Under the pieces are notes generated by a model. The model did no database searches and was not told the origin of the DNA. It saw nothing but the letters and a program-made list of their open reading frames with translations. 64,000 nucleotides of DNA from CAZQHK01 sp964593455. Its GTDB lineage: Bacteria > Muiribacteriota > CAYSPT01. The stretch lies in the NCBI GenBank assembly GCA_964593455.1, contig CAZQHK010000001.1:1-64000 (forward strand). Reading direction: 5' to 3'. The position numbers were made by a program, and so were the translations under genes. The stretch's first letter is position 1. Each line of letters opens with the position of its first letter. Of the stretch, positions 25,788 through 34,967 are shown in pieces.

Positions 25788-28700
25788 CTCAGGATACTCA
25801 ACTTCCCTGTTGTTTTGAAGGTTTCCTGCAGCCGGGTAGCCATGACCCGGTAGATGTAACTGCCGTTGGGGACCGGTGTGCCACCGTAATCAGTCAGATT
25901 CCACACTACTTCGTTGAAAGTGGCAGCAGTACCGCCGTTAAGTTCTTCCATTAGGTCGCCGTTGAGATCGTAAATTTCGATGATAACATCGTCTGCTTCC
26001 TGGGTAAGGACGTACCTGATGGTGATATTGTTTGTCCGGACGGGATTGGGGTAAGGAAGCGTGTACCTGATTCCGAAAGCTTCCCTGAGGAGAAACGATC
26101 GACTGAACTGGGCGCTATTGCTGCAGGAATCGGGCACCGTCAGCGTTATTGTCACCGTGGCTCCCGAATGAGGTCCCGCGGGCACATAGAATATCTCACC
26201 GTTCATATCATCTATCGTTTTGTAAAAATGGATGCTGTTCAGATTGTTAACCTGGAGCAGAATGCTCTGGGTATTGATGGGACAGCCTTTCTCCGAAACA
26301 TCGAAATGCAGTTCTTCTCCGGAGTCCAGTGTTTCTCCCGGATCGGGGAATAACGTGATGGTAGGATTTACCGTATCTGCCAGGAGCTCAAAGGTTCCCA
26401 GCTTGTCGAAGGTGCCTTCCGCCAGCGTGACGGTTCCGGAGTCGGTACTTACCGTAAGCAAATTACTACCGCCGAAATCGTAACGGTTTGTCGTGTCATT
26501 CCATATAAAGACTCCCAATTGATTCGAATTGACCTCGGTGACGCCATCAAGAGCGGTCACCGTACCACTCTGGTTCTTAGTATAAGGAAGACGGACCGCG
26601 ACCTCCGGAGTGAGAGTAACGGCCGTTACTCCCACCGGCAACCCGGCGAACTGCATCTCATAACCTTTGGCTATCTTGACCAGACCCTGGCTGGCCCTGG
26701 CGGCTGTTTTGAGTTCTTCAGTACGATCGTTCTGGCGTTCTTCCGTCCAGCTGAAAAATGAAAGGTCGGTCGTGATATCGTTTCCGGTGCTCTGGTCGTG
26801 GAATGAGTTTTCCTGGAAAACGAGAGTGGTTCCGTCGTCGGTAGTAAAGGTTTGTAAGCGGTCGTCATAAACCAGTACCGTACCCAGCACCGCGCTGTCG
26901 AGCAGGGTTGAGTTATCATAGAGTTGTAGCAGTATTTTGCGGTTGAGGATCTCGTTATTAAGCGTGAAGGTTGTGGTGTAATACTCACCCCACGGATAGT
27001 CCCTTACTCCTTCCCATTCATTATCGGCAATGAATTGGTCCAGGTCTTGTTTGCTGAAGGGAGCGTCCGGGGGAAATTTGATTGATGTCGCGGAGATAGC
27101 GGTATCGAACTCCTCGGTATAAATATTGAGTAAGTAATCACTCGGATCGATTGCCAATTTTGACAGCAGGTGCAGGGTTACCGTATCGGAATCGTTTTCA
27201 TTCCAGTCTAACCAGAGCATGGTCTCGGGCGCTTTGGTCGCAACGGTGAACGTTGTTTCTACCGGTTGGGCCTGGTTCCCCAGGGTATCGGCGGCGGTCA
27301 GTTTAAGTGTGTGCTCTCCTTCGCTGAGATTTACGATCACCGTATACGTGCCCTCCATGGTCAAATCGTCAAGCACCGAGATTTGGGGTATAAAATCGGT
27401 GCCATCTATGATGACTTTGAGAGAATTGGAATCAACGCCGGCAAAGTCGTCTCCTACCCGGAAGGAAATGACAGGCGTGGCAGTGGTTACGGTGGCTTGC
27501 GGTCTAGGTGAAACCAGTTCTATGACGGGAGCGTTGTAGTCGGTAACATCCGGGTCGAAGGTAACCTTTCTGGTCTCTGTTGTGCTGTTTCCCGCCAGGT
27601 CGGTAGCCACCACGGTGATGGTTCGCGCTCCGAGTTTGATTACAGCCAGATGGGTAAAACTACCGTTGGTTTCTATTTCGACCACGGTATCGTTAACGGT
27701 AAGCGTGGCTCCCGGTTCAGAGGTGCCGGCTACGGTAACGGCGCCCTGGCGGACGATCGAGTTGTCGGTCGGCGCGGTCAATGTGAGTGTGGGAGCGATC
27801 TCGTCCACGGTTACAGTTCTGATCAAGGCCCAGGATTGCGAACTCGGATTGCCGCCGGAGTAATTGGTAGCCGGTCCATAAACAGTGGCGGTGATGGTAT
27901 TGGCTCCAGCCTGGAGTGGAACATTGTATATGGTGAATGTCCCGTCGTTGCCGATAACTGCGTCCAGCGGGCTGGTGGTGAGAGGAGATTCTACTGTAAC
28001 CATGTTATCGATCTGTGTTCGGCCGGTGACGTTAATCTCGGTGTATTTCCAGTTGATATCTTCGCTGGGACTGGTGATATCAAGTCCGGGCCGGGTATTT
28101 TCTACTGTCACTTTAGTTGCTTCCCTGCCGACGGTAACACCGGTGGTTTTTGTGATATCAAGCCTGATGGTGTGCAGACCTTCGAAGCCACGGGTGTCCC
28201 AGGTGGCCAGCAGATCATCGGTGACCGGGGATGTTCCCTGAACGGCTCCGCTCGATCCGTCGCCAACAGGAATGGCATGCCAGGTTGAGGGACTTTCCCC
28301 TTTCCCATAATAGACTTTATAGTAGGAAAACTCCGGATCGGTGGCTGTCCCGATGATCTGAACCGAGTTCCCACCGATGATTTCGTATCGAAGGGGTTGG
28401 GTAATGAAGTTTACGTCGTTATCGATAATGACTGAGATTTGTGTTGTGGTTGCGTTCCCGGCCAGGTCTTCGGCTGTAACCCGAATAGCGTAGAGGCCGT
28501 CCGAGTCTTCCCTGGTTTCGGTTATGTTCCATTTAGCCAGTCTTTCGTTCGTTTTCTCGGCAGCGGCTTCAAAGCTCAGTACCTTGATGGGGAACCAGGC
28601 GGTGGGAGCGTTTCCTTCTCCGTACTCCACCCGGTAAATTTTAAACTGATCGTCCTGTACGGTACCCTCTATTTCCACTGTTATGCCACTCAGAGTCGCG

Positions 28701-29557
28701 CCTTCTGCAGGTACGGTTATGGCAACCGTCGGCGGCGTGGAATCGGCCGCAGCGGAATCGTAGATAAAATTTGAGGTGTACTCGCGGCTGCCCAGAGCGT
28801 CCTGTACCCGGATGGCGAATTTATAGGTGGTCCCGTCTACCAGACCCTGGTTGCGTGAGATGAGCACCGAGTTTGTAGGGTGAGATATGGTGGCTATCTC
28901 TTTTTGCCAGCCGTAATCCAAGGTGCCGGTTCCATTATCATAGAAAAGCAGGTATTTGTCGGCGTCCCCCGAGGCGGAGAGAAGCCATTCCACCTGGATG
29001 GCACCGCCGGGAAGTGGTATGGAGGTAACATCCAGAGAATATGCCGGTGGAGTATTGGTGAAATGGGCGGTTGAGGGTCCGGTATCCGAAGTCCCCTCGG
29101 TGAAGTAAAAAACAACAAAATCGGGGGGGGGATTGTTCCAATAGGTTTCGAACACCCGCTCTCCGTAAATGAAAAGGTGTATCTGTTCGTCCGTCGAAAA
29201 TCCTTCTTTCACCCCCTGGGTAAACGTCAGATCCGGTTTGGCCTGTACCCGGTAATAACCCACACCGTTGATGTCCCGGTAGGTGTCGTGAGGTTGGGTT
29301 AGATCTGTGTAGTCGATAAATGAGCCGGTACCGATGTCGATACTCATTACCCTCACATCGAGGTTTTCGGGAACGTAATCGAAAACATCGGTTACCCCGT
29401 TTTGATCTTCTATCGATATGGTTGCATAACAGATGCCGTTCAGGCTCATGTTGGCGCCATACACTCCTTGGCCACAGGCCAGCAGGCACAGACAGGCCAG
29501 ACCGGCCACCACGAAACCTGCCGGTCGTAGCGCTGTTATTAGATCTTTCTTTACCAT
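25784..29557 (-). CDS. Large secreted Ig-repeat protein with FlgD-like C-terminal domain
   Basis: 1257 aa: a signal peptide, then successive Ig-like/fibronectin-like beta domains (about 170-790, with repeated TVAITVPAEGATLSG- and LTAPTDNSIV-type starts typical of bacterial Ig modules), a middle region (about 800-1050), and a C-terminal FlgD-like domain (about 1170-1257) with YPNPVRTNNITIRYVL, VIIEIYDLNGDL and GTPVPNGSYIYRV. Such C-termini serve as sorting or attachment domains in several phyla with complex secretomes. It probably lies on the cell surface and acts in adhesion. It is co-transcribed with the PorV-like gene. Confidence 0.88.
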   Translation of the reverse strand: MVKKDLITALRPAGFVVAGLACLCLLACGQGVYGANMSLNGICYATISIEDQNGVTDVFDYVPENLDVRVMSIDIGTGSFIDYTDLTQPHDTYRDINGVGYYRVQAKPDLTFTQGVKEGFSTDEQIHLFIYGERVFETYWNNPPPDFVVFYFTEGTSDTGPSTAHFTNTPPAYSLDVTSIPLPGGAIQVEWLLSASGDADKYLLFYDNGTGTLDYGWQKEIATISHPTNSVLISRNQGLVDGTTYKFAIRVQDALGSREYTSNFIYDSAAADSTPPTVAITVPAEGATLSGITVEIEGTVQDDQFKIYRVEYGEGNAPTAWFPIKVLSFEAAAEKTNERLAKWNITETREDSDGLYAIRVTAEDLAGNATTTQISVIIDNDVNFITQPLRYEIIGGNSVQIIGTATDPEFSYYKVYYGKGESPSTWHAIPVGDGSSGAVQGTSPVTDDLLATWDTRGFEGLHTIRLDITKTTGVTVGREATKVTVENTRPGLDITSPSEDINWKYTEINVTGRTQIDNMVTVESPLTTSPLDAVIGNDGTFTIYNVPLQAGANTITATVYGPATNYSGGNPSSQSWALIRTVTVDEIAPTLTLTAPTDNSIVRQGAVTVAGTSEPGATLTVNDTVVEIETNGSFTHLAVIKLGARTITVVATDLAGNSTTETRKVTFDPDVTDYNAPVIELVSPRPQATVTTATPVISFRVGDDFAGVDSNSLKVIIDGTDFIPQISVLDDLTMEGTYTVIVNLSEGEHTLKLTAADTLGNQAQPVETTFTVATKAPETMLWLDWNENDSDTVTLHLLSKLAIDPSDYLLNIYTEEFDTAISATSIKFPPDAPFSKQDLDQFIADNEWEGVRDYPWGEYYTTTFTLNNEILNRKILLQLYDNSTLLDSAVLGTVLVYDDRLQTFTTDDGTTLVFQENSFHDQSTGNDITTDLSFFSWTEERQNDRTEELKTAARASQGLVKIAKGYEMQFAGLPVGVTAVTLTPEVAVRLPYTKNQSGTVTALDGVTEVNSNQLGVFIWNDTTNRYDFGGSNLLTVSTDSGTVTLAEGTFDKLGTFELLADTVNPTITLFPDPGETLDSGEELHFDVSEKGCPINTQSILLQVNNLNSIHFYKTIDDMNGEIFYVPAGPHSGATVTITLTVPDSCSNSAQFSRSFLLREAFGIRYTLPYPNPVRTNNITIRYVLTQEADDVIIEIYDLNGDLMEELNGGTAATFNEVVWNLTDYGGTPVPNGSYIYRVMATRLQETFKTTGKLSILR

Positions 29558-29614
29558 ACTACATACCGCCTAACGCACAAAGAGACTGAATCATGTCACA
29601 TATCGGCATGGCCG

Positions 29615-29643
29615 TTTATTTGGTTTAAAGAAGAACATATAAT
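29615..29643 (+). promoter_or_regulatory. Possible promoter for the barrel protein/cyclase pair
   Basis: TTTATT (29615-29620), 17 bases, TATAAT (29638-29643) in the divergent region between 29557 and 29728. The -10 is perfect; the -35 is weak. Confidence 0.4.
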
Positions 29644-29727
29644 AAGTCCTTTTTTAAATACATGTTTACTCCCCGCCGATATAGAAGGATGAGTAGTGCA
29701 ACGTCTGGTTATTGGTGGGAGATTAGT

Positions 29728-31281
29728 GTGAAAAGTAAAATTACGGTATTGATGGGAGTGCTTGTCTTTCTAGCGGGTTTCGGTCCGGTTGCCGGTCCTC
29801 TGCGGGCGCAACCGTCTGATCAGCGTGCCTTCAGGTACTCCGCCAACCTCAGATTGGACGGGTTGGCACAAAATATCAATAAGGAGAAAGACAAATACTT
29901 CAAAGGAATTGAAGGGGTATTAAATTTCTCCTACCGGAAAAATCCATCGGATTCGGTAACGTTGATGTTGGCGGACAAGATCGATCTGATCGGATCTGAA
30001 CTCAAGGATTACGGGTTTAAGGATTACAATGTTAATGTGATGTACAATACCGCCTACGGCGTAGCCGCCTGGGACGTATCTCGGAAAAGTGCCCTGGAGT
30101 TCAAGGTGGAAAACGAATTCATCAAAACCATGTTTCGTCCGTATGATGCAAACGTTCTCACCCTGGCGGAGTTCATGCTCGATGAGGTTATCTTCAACCG
30201 TATTAATGATGAAGTATTATATTACCAGATGCCGGGCGCTGTCCCGGTCCATAATCGATATCTGCTCAGCATTGATGATCTGGTCAATGAGGTGCACGCC
30301 AACACTGTCTTCCTGGTAGCCGATCATATGATAACCAGGTACAGTTTCGCGGCCTTCAGTGGCCGTTATGAACACCGTGATTATCTGTACGACAATACCC
30401 TCGACAACCGTTTCGCCAGTGGTGAAATGCGGTTTTATAACTTTTTCCCCGGCACAAAATATCTCGATTGGGAAGCTTTCTCCGAGTCGCAGTATGAAGA
30501 TAAAAAAGTGAATAAGTACGACGATTTCAGACGGGTGAAGGAGTACTTCAGGGGCCAGAAGAGCCGGGTGAAGATACCCGGCGACCGGTTTTTCGAGGCC
30601 CGTTACCGATACGATGAGAAAAAACTGAAAAAGGTGACCAGTGGCGGATACGATCTGCACTCGTTTCAGTTCAAATTCGGTCAGGATGTGGGTACGAAGG
30701 GAAACTTCACAATAGAAGACCGGTTTGATGTCCGGAATTACGATCCTGAAGGACTGTATTTCAGCGATTACCGTTCCAACTACCTCTCGACCGGGTATGA
30801 GTTCAAGCTTGATAAAGATACATCAATCATGTCCGATCTCGGGTTCAGGTTCTATCGTCATCCAGAAAGTTCCGAGGAAGATTACAACACCACCAATCTG
30901 CGGTTGTATTGGTATCAATTGTTTCCCGGTGGTCGGGGCATCACGGTGGGATCGTCTCTGCGATGGCATGATTATGCAGAAGAAGACGATACCCGTCAGG
31001 GATACCGTAAAACTGTATTTTCAGGAGTTTTTAACCAGGAACTCGGGAACAAAGGCGGAGCTCAAGTCGGCGTTGAGTGGCAAGATATGGCTTATGGTTC
31101 AGGCAGCCAGTATTACTCTGATTACGATCAGGTCACTCTGGCTCTGCGGCTGTACCAGCGTCTTTCCTCCTGGGGGTCTCTCGAACTGGGGTGGAAACAT
31201 GAGGATCTGGATTTCTCTGCTAATCCAAAGGATGATCGGGAAAGTTCGCTCACCCGAATAGCGCTCAGCGTGATTTTCTAA
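29728..31281 (+). CDS. Outer-membrane beta-barrel protein
   Basis: 517 aa from GTG 29728 (GGGAGA upstream), where a clear signal peptide begins (KSKITVLMGVLVFLAGFGPV, cut near LRAQ). A start further upstream at 29662 would put a charged, non-hydrophobic stretch before it. The mature part is dominated by alternating beta strands ending in aromatic residues (FSYRKN, LRLYWYQLF, LGWKHEDLDFS) and a terminal strand SLTRIALSVIF that ends in Phe, as outer-membrane barrels do. No sequence family is recognised. Its stop overlaps the next start by one base. Confidence 0.8.
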   Translation: MKSKITVLMGVLVFLAGFGPVAGPLRAQPSDQRAFRYSANLRLDGLAQNINKEKDKYFKGIEGVLNFSYRKNPSDSVTLMLADKIDLIGSELKDYGFKDYNVNVMYNTAYGVAAWDVSRKSALEFKVENEFIKTMFRPYDANVLTLAEFMLDEVIFNRINDEVLYYQMPGAVPVHNRYLLSIDDLVNEVHANTVFLVADHMITRYSFAAFSGRYEHRDYLYDNTLDNRFASGEMRFYNFFPGTKYLDWEAFSESQYEDKKVNKYDDFRRVKEYFRGQKSRVKIPGDRFFEARYRYDEKKLKKVTSGGYDLHSFQFKFGQDVGTKGNFTIEDRFDVRNYDPEGLYFSDYRSNYLSTGYEFKLDKDTSIMSDLGFRFYRHPESSEEDYNTTNLRLYWYQLFPGGRGITVGSSLRWHDYAEEDDTRQGYRKTVFSGVFNQELGNKGGAQVGVEWQDMAYGSGSQYYSDYDQVTLALRLYQRLSSWGSLELGWKHEDLDFSANPKDDRESSLTRIALSVIF

Positions 31282-33446
31282 TGAAGAAAAACAAGTTTAT
31301 CCTTTTTATTATCCTGGCCCTTATCGTCTGGGGAGCATCTCTCCTGCTGGATTACCTGGGAAGCTTTGAGCCTGTTGAACAGACCGTTACGTTTTGGCGG
31401 TACCGGTACCGGGTAAAGCGCAACCCCCTGCCTCCTACTATCGATGGTACCCCTCTGGTCATGGTGGCGCTTGATGATAATTCTATGGACATCATCAACT
31501 CCTCTGGTAAAAGCGGCATGATTTCGAGAGAAATCCATGCTCGGGTAATCGATTCTTTAACCCGCCGGGGAGCGCGCTTGATTATGACAGACTTCTATTA
31601 CCCCTATGATTCTGACGATCCGGTTGCTGATAGAGCTCTGGTCAGTGCAGTGAAAAAGGCCCGGAACGTTGTTATCGGAACCCGGTTTGAAGACGTACAG
31701 GAATTGGATCCACTTACTATGGATCTTGTCAGTCAGCGAACGGTTCTTCCTCCCTATAGCCGTTTGGACCGCGTGGCTGCTGGTACCGGTCTTTTAAATG
31801 TGGATACCAGATACGCTAATATCGGTGGGGTCTTCCACGAGGCGTTGCTCGGGCTGAAAATCGGTACCGTGTTTCATCCGTCGCTGGTGGTGTCAGCGGC
31901 AAATAAACTGAATATTCTTCAAGGATCAGTTGATGGACATCTCCAACTGTTGGGGAATAATAGATCCGTTCCTTCGGACGAGCGTGTCTGGGAAACTGCC
32001 GGTGATTCGCAGGTATCGGGAATATCGGCCAGACTTGACTTTGTCAACCCATTCGATGAACAGGGTCGGATTACTGCTCAGGAGGGATTCAGGTACGTGA
32101 GCTACGCTGACTGTCTCTCTGATTCTTACTGGGCAGAGGGGCTGCGCTTTTTAAAAGAAGGAGCGGTTGTTGAAGCCCGGGAAGCTTTCAAGAAAGAAAC
32201 CGAGTATTCAAATAATCCGAACGATTCGGCCGGTTTACTGGTTAAACTTATCGATTCCATGGGAGCAAGTCTTTGTGACTACATCCAGGTTAGCGATGTT
32301 GTATCCAGTCCTTTCCGAAAAGCTTTACTCGCCTTGCTCCAGGGTGAAGAACGTAATAAACCGATACAGCTTGGAGAACAACTCGCCGGGGAGAAAAGCG
32401 TGGTTGATGGGGCGGTATGCCTGCTGGCTCCATGGTCGGAAACTTTCGGTGACCTGGTGCTGACGCCGCTTGGTAGAATGCGCGGAGCCTGCCTGCACGC
32501 CAACCTTATGCTTACTCTGGCTTCCGGCAGAATGCTCTATGTGTTAACGGGGACGAAGGTCGGATTTCTAGAGCCGTTTCTCCTGCTTTTACTTCTGATA
32601 CTCATTGCCTGGCTGCTAACCTGGACTGATTTACGGATAGCAGCCACAGTAGCGGTTCTCATTCCCATCTGTTTCTTTCTGGCTTCCTTCGAAATATTTT
32701 CCAACTGGGGTTTGATTCTTCGTACCAGTACACCGGTAACAGCTTTGGGATTCCTGGTATTCATAGGGACGGTAGCCCGATTTATTATTGAACAAAAAGA
32801 CCGCCGCCGGATCAAACGTTTGTTCAGCCGGTACGTGGCCCCGAACGTTGTTTCGGAAATCCTTCGAAACGCTGATATGTTGAATATGAAAGGCAAAAAA
32901 GTGGAGGCGACGGTGCTCTTTCTGGATATATGCGGCTTCACTTCTTTTTCCGAGTCTCACGCTCCGGAAGAAGTGTTTAAAAAGTTAAACACATACCTGG
33001 ATATGATTGTCGCGGCTATTCTGGAGAGCGGCGGCACTCTGGACAAGTTTATTGGAGATGCCGTCATGGCAGTGTTCGGAGCGCCCATTCCCATGAAGGA
33101 TCATCCTGAGAAGGCTGTCCGCTGTGCTTTGGATATCAGGGACCGTTTGGATCGCTATAACCGGTCTCTCGGTGCTGATGAAGCACCTTTCAGGATCAGG
33201 ATCGGACTGAACAGTGGATTCTGCGTGGCCGGAAATGTCGGGACCGATGCCAGGAGCGAGTATACGGTTATCGGGGACACGGTCAATTTGGCCAGTCGCC
33301 TGGAATCATCCGCTTCGCCACAGGAGATAATCATCAGTGAAACGACATATTCTTTCCTGGTAGGCGTTTTTAAAATAGAAGAACGTCCTCCGATTAAGCT
33401 TAAAGGAAAATCGCAACCCCAGAAGACTTTCAAAGTGCTGGGTTAA
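31281..33446 (+). CDS. CHASE2-domain class III adenylate/guanylate cyclase
   Basis: 721 aa. An N-terminal membrane helix is followed by an extracytoplasmic CHASE2 sensor (about 30-405), three membrane helices (about 415-500) and a cytoplasmic class III cyclase domain (about 535-715). Catalytic motifs are present: VLFLDICGFTSFSE with the first metal Asp, LDKFIGDAVMAVFGAP with the second, and SEYTVIGDTVNLASRLE. It should make cAMP (or cGMP) in response to an envelope signal. Its stop codon lies inside the left arm of an inverted-repeat element. It is translationally coupled to the barrel protein upstream, which may supply or shape its signal (inference). Confidence 0.93.
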   Translation: MKKNKFILFIILALIVWGASLLLDYLGSFEPVEQTVTFWRYRYRVKRNPLPPTIDGTPLVMVALDDNSMDIINSSGKSGMISREIHARVIDSLTRRGARLIMTDFYYPYDSDDPVADRALVSAVKKARNVVIGTRFEDVQELDPLTMDLVSQRTVLPPYSRLDRVAAGTGLLNVDTRYANIGGVFHEALLGLKIGTVFHPSLVVSAANKLNILQGSVDGHLQLLGNNRSVPSDERVWETAGDSQVSGISARLDFVNPFDEQGRITAQEGFRYVSYADCLSDSYWAEGLRFLKEGAVVEAREAFKKETEYSNNPNDSAGLLVKLIDSMGASLCDYIQVSDVVSSPFRKALLALLQGEERNKPIQLGEQLAGEKSVVDGAVCLLAPWSETFGDLVLTPLGRMRGACLHANLMLTLASGRMLYVLTGTKVGFLEPFLLLLLLILIAWLLTWTDLRIAATVAVLIPICFFLASFEIFSNWGLILRTSTPVTALGFLVFIGTVARFIIEQKDRRRIKRLFSRYVAPNVVSEILRNADMLNMKGKKVEATVLFLDICGFTSFSESHAPEEVFKKLNTYLDMIVAAILESGGTLDKFIGDAVMAVFGAPIPMKDHPEKAVRCALDIRDRLDRYNRSLGADEAPFRIRIGLNSGFCVAGNVGTDARSEYTVIGDTVNLASRLESSASPQEIIISETTYSFLVGVFKIEERPPIKLKGKSQPQKTFKVLG

Positions 33447-33629
33447 CCCGGATATTTCACCAGTGTGCCTACTCCGATCACGAATTCACACGCATCTTCT
33501 GCGTTACGCTCGGTCGCCTGTCCTCAGCGTATCACAACGGATACGCCTGCGGAAGGCTTGGTCGCATGCCTTGAAGCTACGCACGACTTCACGACCTCGT
33601 GACGGCAACTCGTGAAATATCCGGGTTAA
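33443..33629. repeat. 187-bp element with perfect 18-bp terminal inverted repeats
   Basis: Left end TTAACCCGGATATTTCAC (33443-33460), right end its exact complement (33612-33629). Both ends carry TTAA, which could be a target duplication; the core terminal repeat is then CCCGGATATTTCAC. Inside is a hairpin GCGTATC...GATACGC. The right part (CTCGTGACGG....TCGTGAAATATCCGGG) is shared with 62087-62117, and the end motif with 16469-16482. There is no coding content. It supplies the stop codon of the cyclase gene and could act as a transcription terminator. Confidence 0.8.
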
Positions 33630-33672
33630 GAGTTCAGCGAAACCGGTCGATATATCAGTGAGGTGATGAAGG

Positions 33673-33741
33673 ATGATGATTTACCTGCTCATGTTTGCCA
33701 TGCTGACGCTGGTGCTTTATGAAAAACAGTTGATATATTAA
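33673..33741 (+). CDS. Possible 22-aa single-helix membrane peptide
   Basis: ATG 33673 opens a 22-codon frame that begins MMIYLLMFAMLTLVLY and ends in a short polar tail (EKQLIY, TAA). It has GAGGTGA 6-7 bases upstream and sits alone between a repeat element and a convergent gene. The hydrophobic stretch is long enough to span the membrane. Nothing but the sequence layout supports it. Confidence 0.3.
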   Translation: MMIYLLMFAMLTLVLYEKQLIY

Positions 33742-33745
33742 GTTA

Positions 33746-34885
33746 TTACTCCGAACTTTCTTCCTGTTTTTCCTGGCTGGCTTTTAGTTTTCCCAGCGCT
33801 TTTTGAGCTGCTTCACGAGCCTGCGCGTCCTCTTCATTGGCGATGGCCTTCTCCAGGAACGGCAGCACCTCGATATCACCAGTTTCTCCCAGGAATAACA
33901 ATGCCGCCCGGCGTATTTCGGGATCGGAGTTCTTGTGAAGAACAACGAACATCCCCTTGACGCTGGGAACACCTGATTCCGCCAAAACAACCAGCGCCTG
34001 TTGGGCTTTCTCCCGGACTTTTTCGTCTGCGTCCTTCAGCATTGCTTTCATCAGTGGGTCTACCGCCCGGCCGTCGTTGAGCTCTCCCAGGGCCTGGGTG
34101 GTATTGGCCCGGATAGTGGCGTTTTCGTTGTCGAGATACAAGATCAGGTCCGGAATAAACGAGGTTTCTCCGGTTTTCCCCAGGGCTTTGACCACGTTTC
34201 TTACCACTTCGGGACTCTCGTCGGTCAGAGCTTCCATGAGTGGTTCAACCACGTGGATACCGCTGATTTGTCCCAGCGCAAAAGCTGCTGCCGCCCGATG
34301 CCAGACTCGTTCTTCCTCCAACAACATATCTTTGAGAATACTGATCATACGTAGTCCGCCATATTTGGCCAGCACCATGGCAGTCGTAGTTTTTACCCGG
34401 TGATGATCGTCCTGGAGATAGGGGGTTAGTCTGTCCACCACTTTTTCACCGCCAAGCCGTTCCAGTGCCTCTACAGCGTCGCTTCTAACCCGGGGGTTTT
34501 CATCTTTGAGATGTGGCTCGATAAACTGCAGCATTCCCTCATCGCCCATTTTACCAACAACCCAGATCATCTTGGCCAGGACATCAGGATCTTTCTCCTG
34601 GACGATCAAATCGGTAATGGGACGGAGGATCTCCGGAACGTTGATTTTTCCGAGAGCCCAAACGGCGTCTCGCCGTACTTCCATTTTATCATTGGCCAGC
34701 AGAAGAAAAACGAGTGGTCCCAGAGCCTGGAGATCTTTAATGTCGGACAGCCGGTTCATTGCCGGAAGTGCGCGTTCGGGATCGTTGGAGTGGCAGTCAT
34801 CAATGAGTCGTTGAATTTCTTCCTGGTCGATGTCCACTGCAACACCTTCTTTCTCCTGAAGAACGCCATCTGTGCTTGGCGACAC
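33746..34885 (-). CDS. HEAT-repeat protein
   Basis: 379 aa, a near-continuous array of HEAT/PBS-lyase-like repeats of about 31 residues (recurring DAVWALGKI, DAVEALERLG, AAAAFALGQI, NTTQALGEL and AQKALGKL) with no signal peptide. Such scaffolds bind protein partners. The frame opens at GTG 34885, but a GTG at 34837 (VDIDQEEI) has AAGGTG 5 bases upstream and may be the true start. A promoter-like TTGACC-18-TATGAT lies upstream (about 34904-34933). It follows the CHASE2-GGDEF gene on the same strand, so a signalling adaptor role is possible but unproven. Confidence 0.88.
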   Translation of the reverse strand: MSPSTDGVLQEKEGVAVDIDQEEIQRLIDDCHSNDPERALPAMNRLSDIKDLQALGPLVFLLLANDKMEVRRDAVWALGKINVPEILRPITDLIVQEKDPDVLAKMIWVVGKMGDEGMLQFIEPHLKDENPRVRSDAVEALERLGGEKVVDRLTPYLQDDHHRVKTTTAMVLAKYGGLRMISILKDMLLEEERVWHRAAAAFALGQISGIHVVEPLMEALTDESPEVVRNVVKALGKTGETSFIPDLILYLDNENATIRANTTQALGELNDGRAVDPLMKAMLKDADEKVREKAQQALVVLAESGVPSVKGMFVVLHKNSDPEIRRAALLFLGETGDIEVLPFLEKAIANEEDAQAREAAQKALGKLKASQEKQEESSE

Positions 34886-34967
34886 CAGGCTTTGTCTCTT
34901 AAAATCATATCATTATACATGTATTTCGGTCAAGACGAGGCTTCTGTCACGAAGCGTACACTTCGGT

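Noticed and set aside
33443..33629. Element considered as an insertion sequence
   Set aside because: Too short and without a transposase; at most a non-autonomous derivative.
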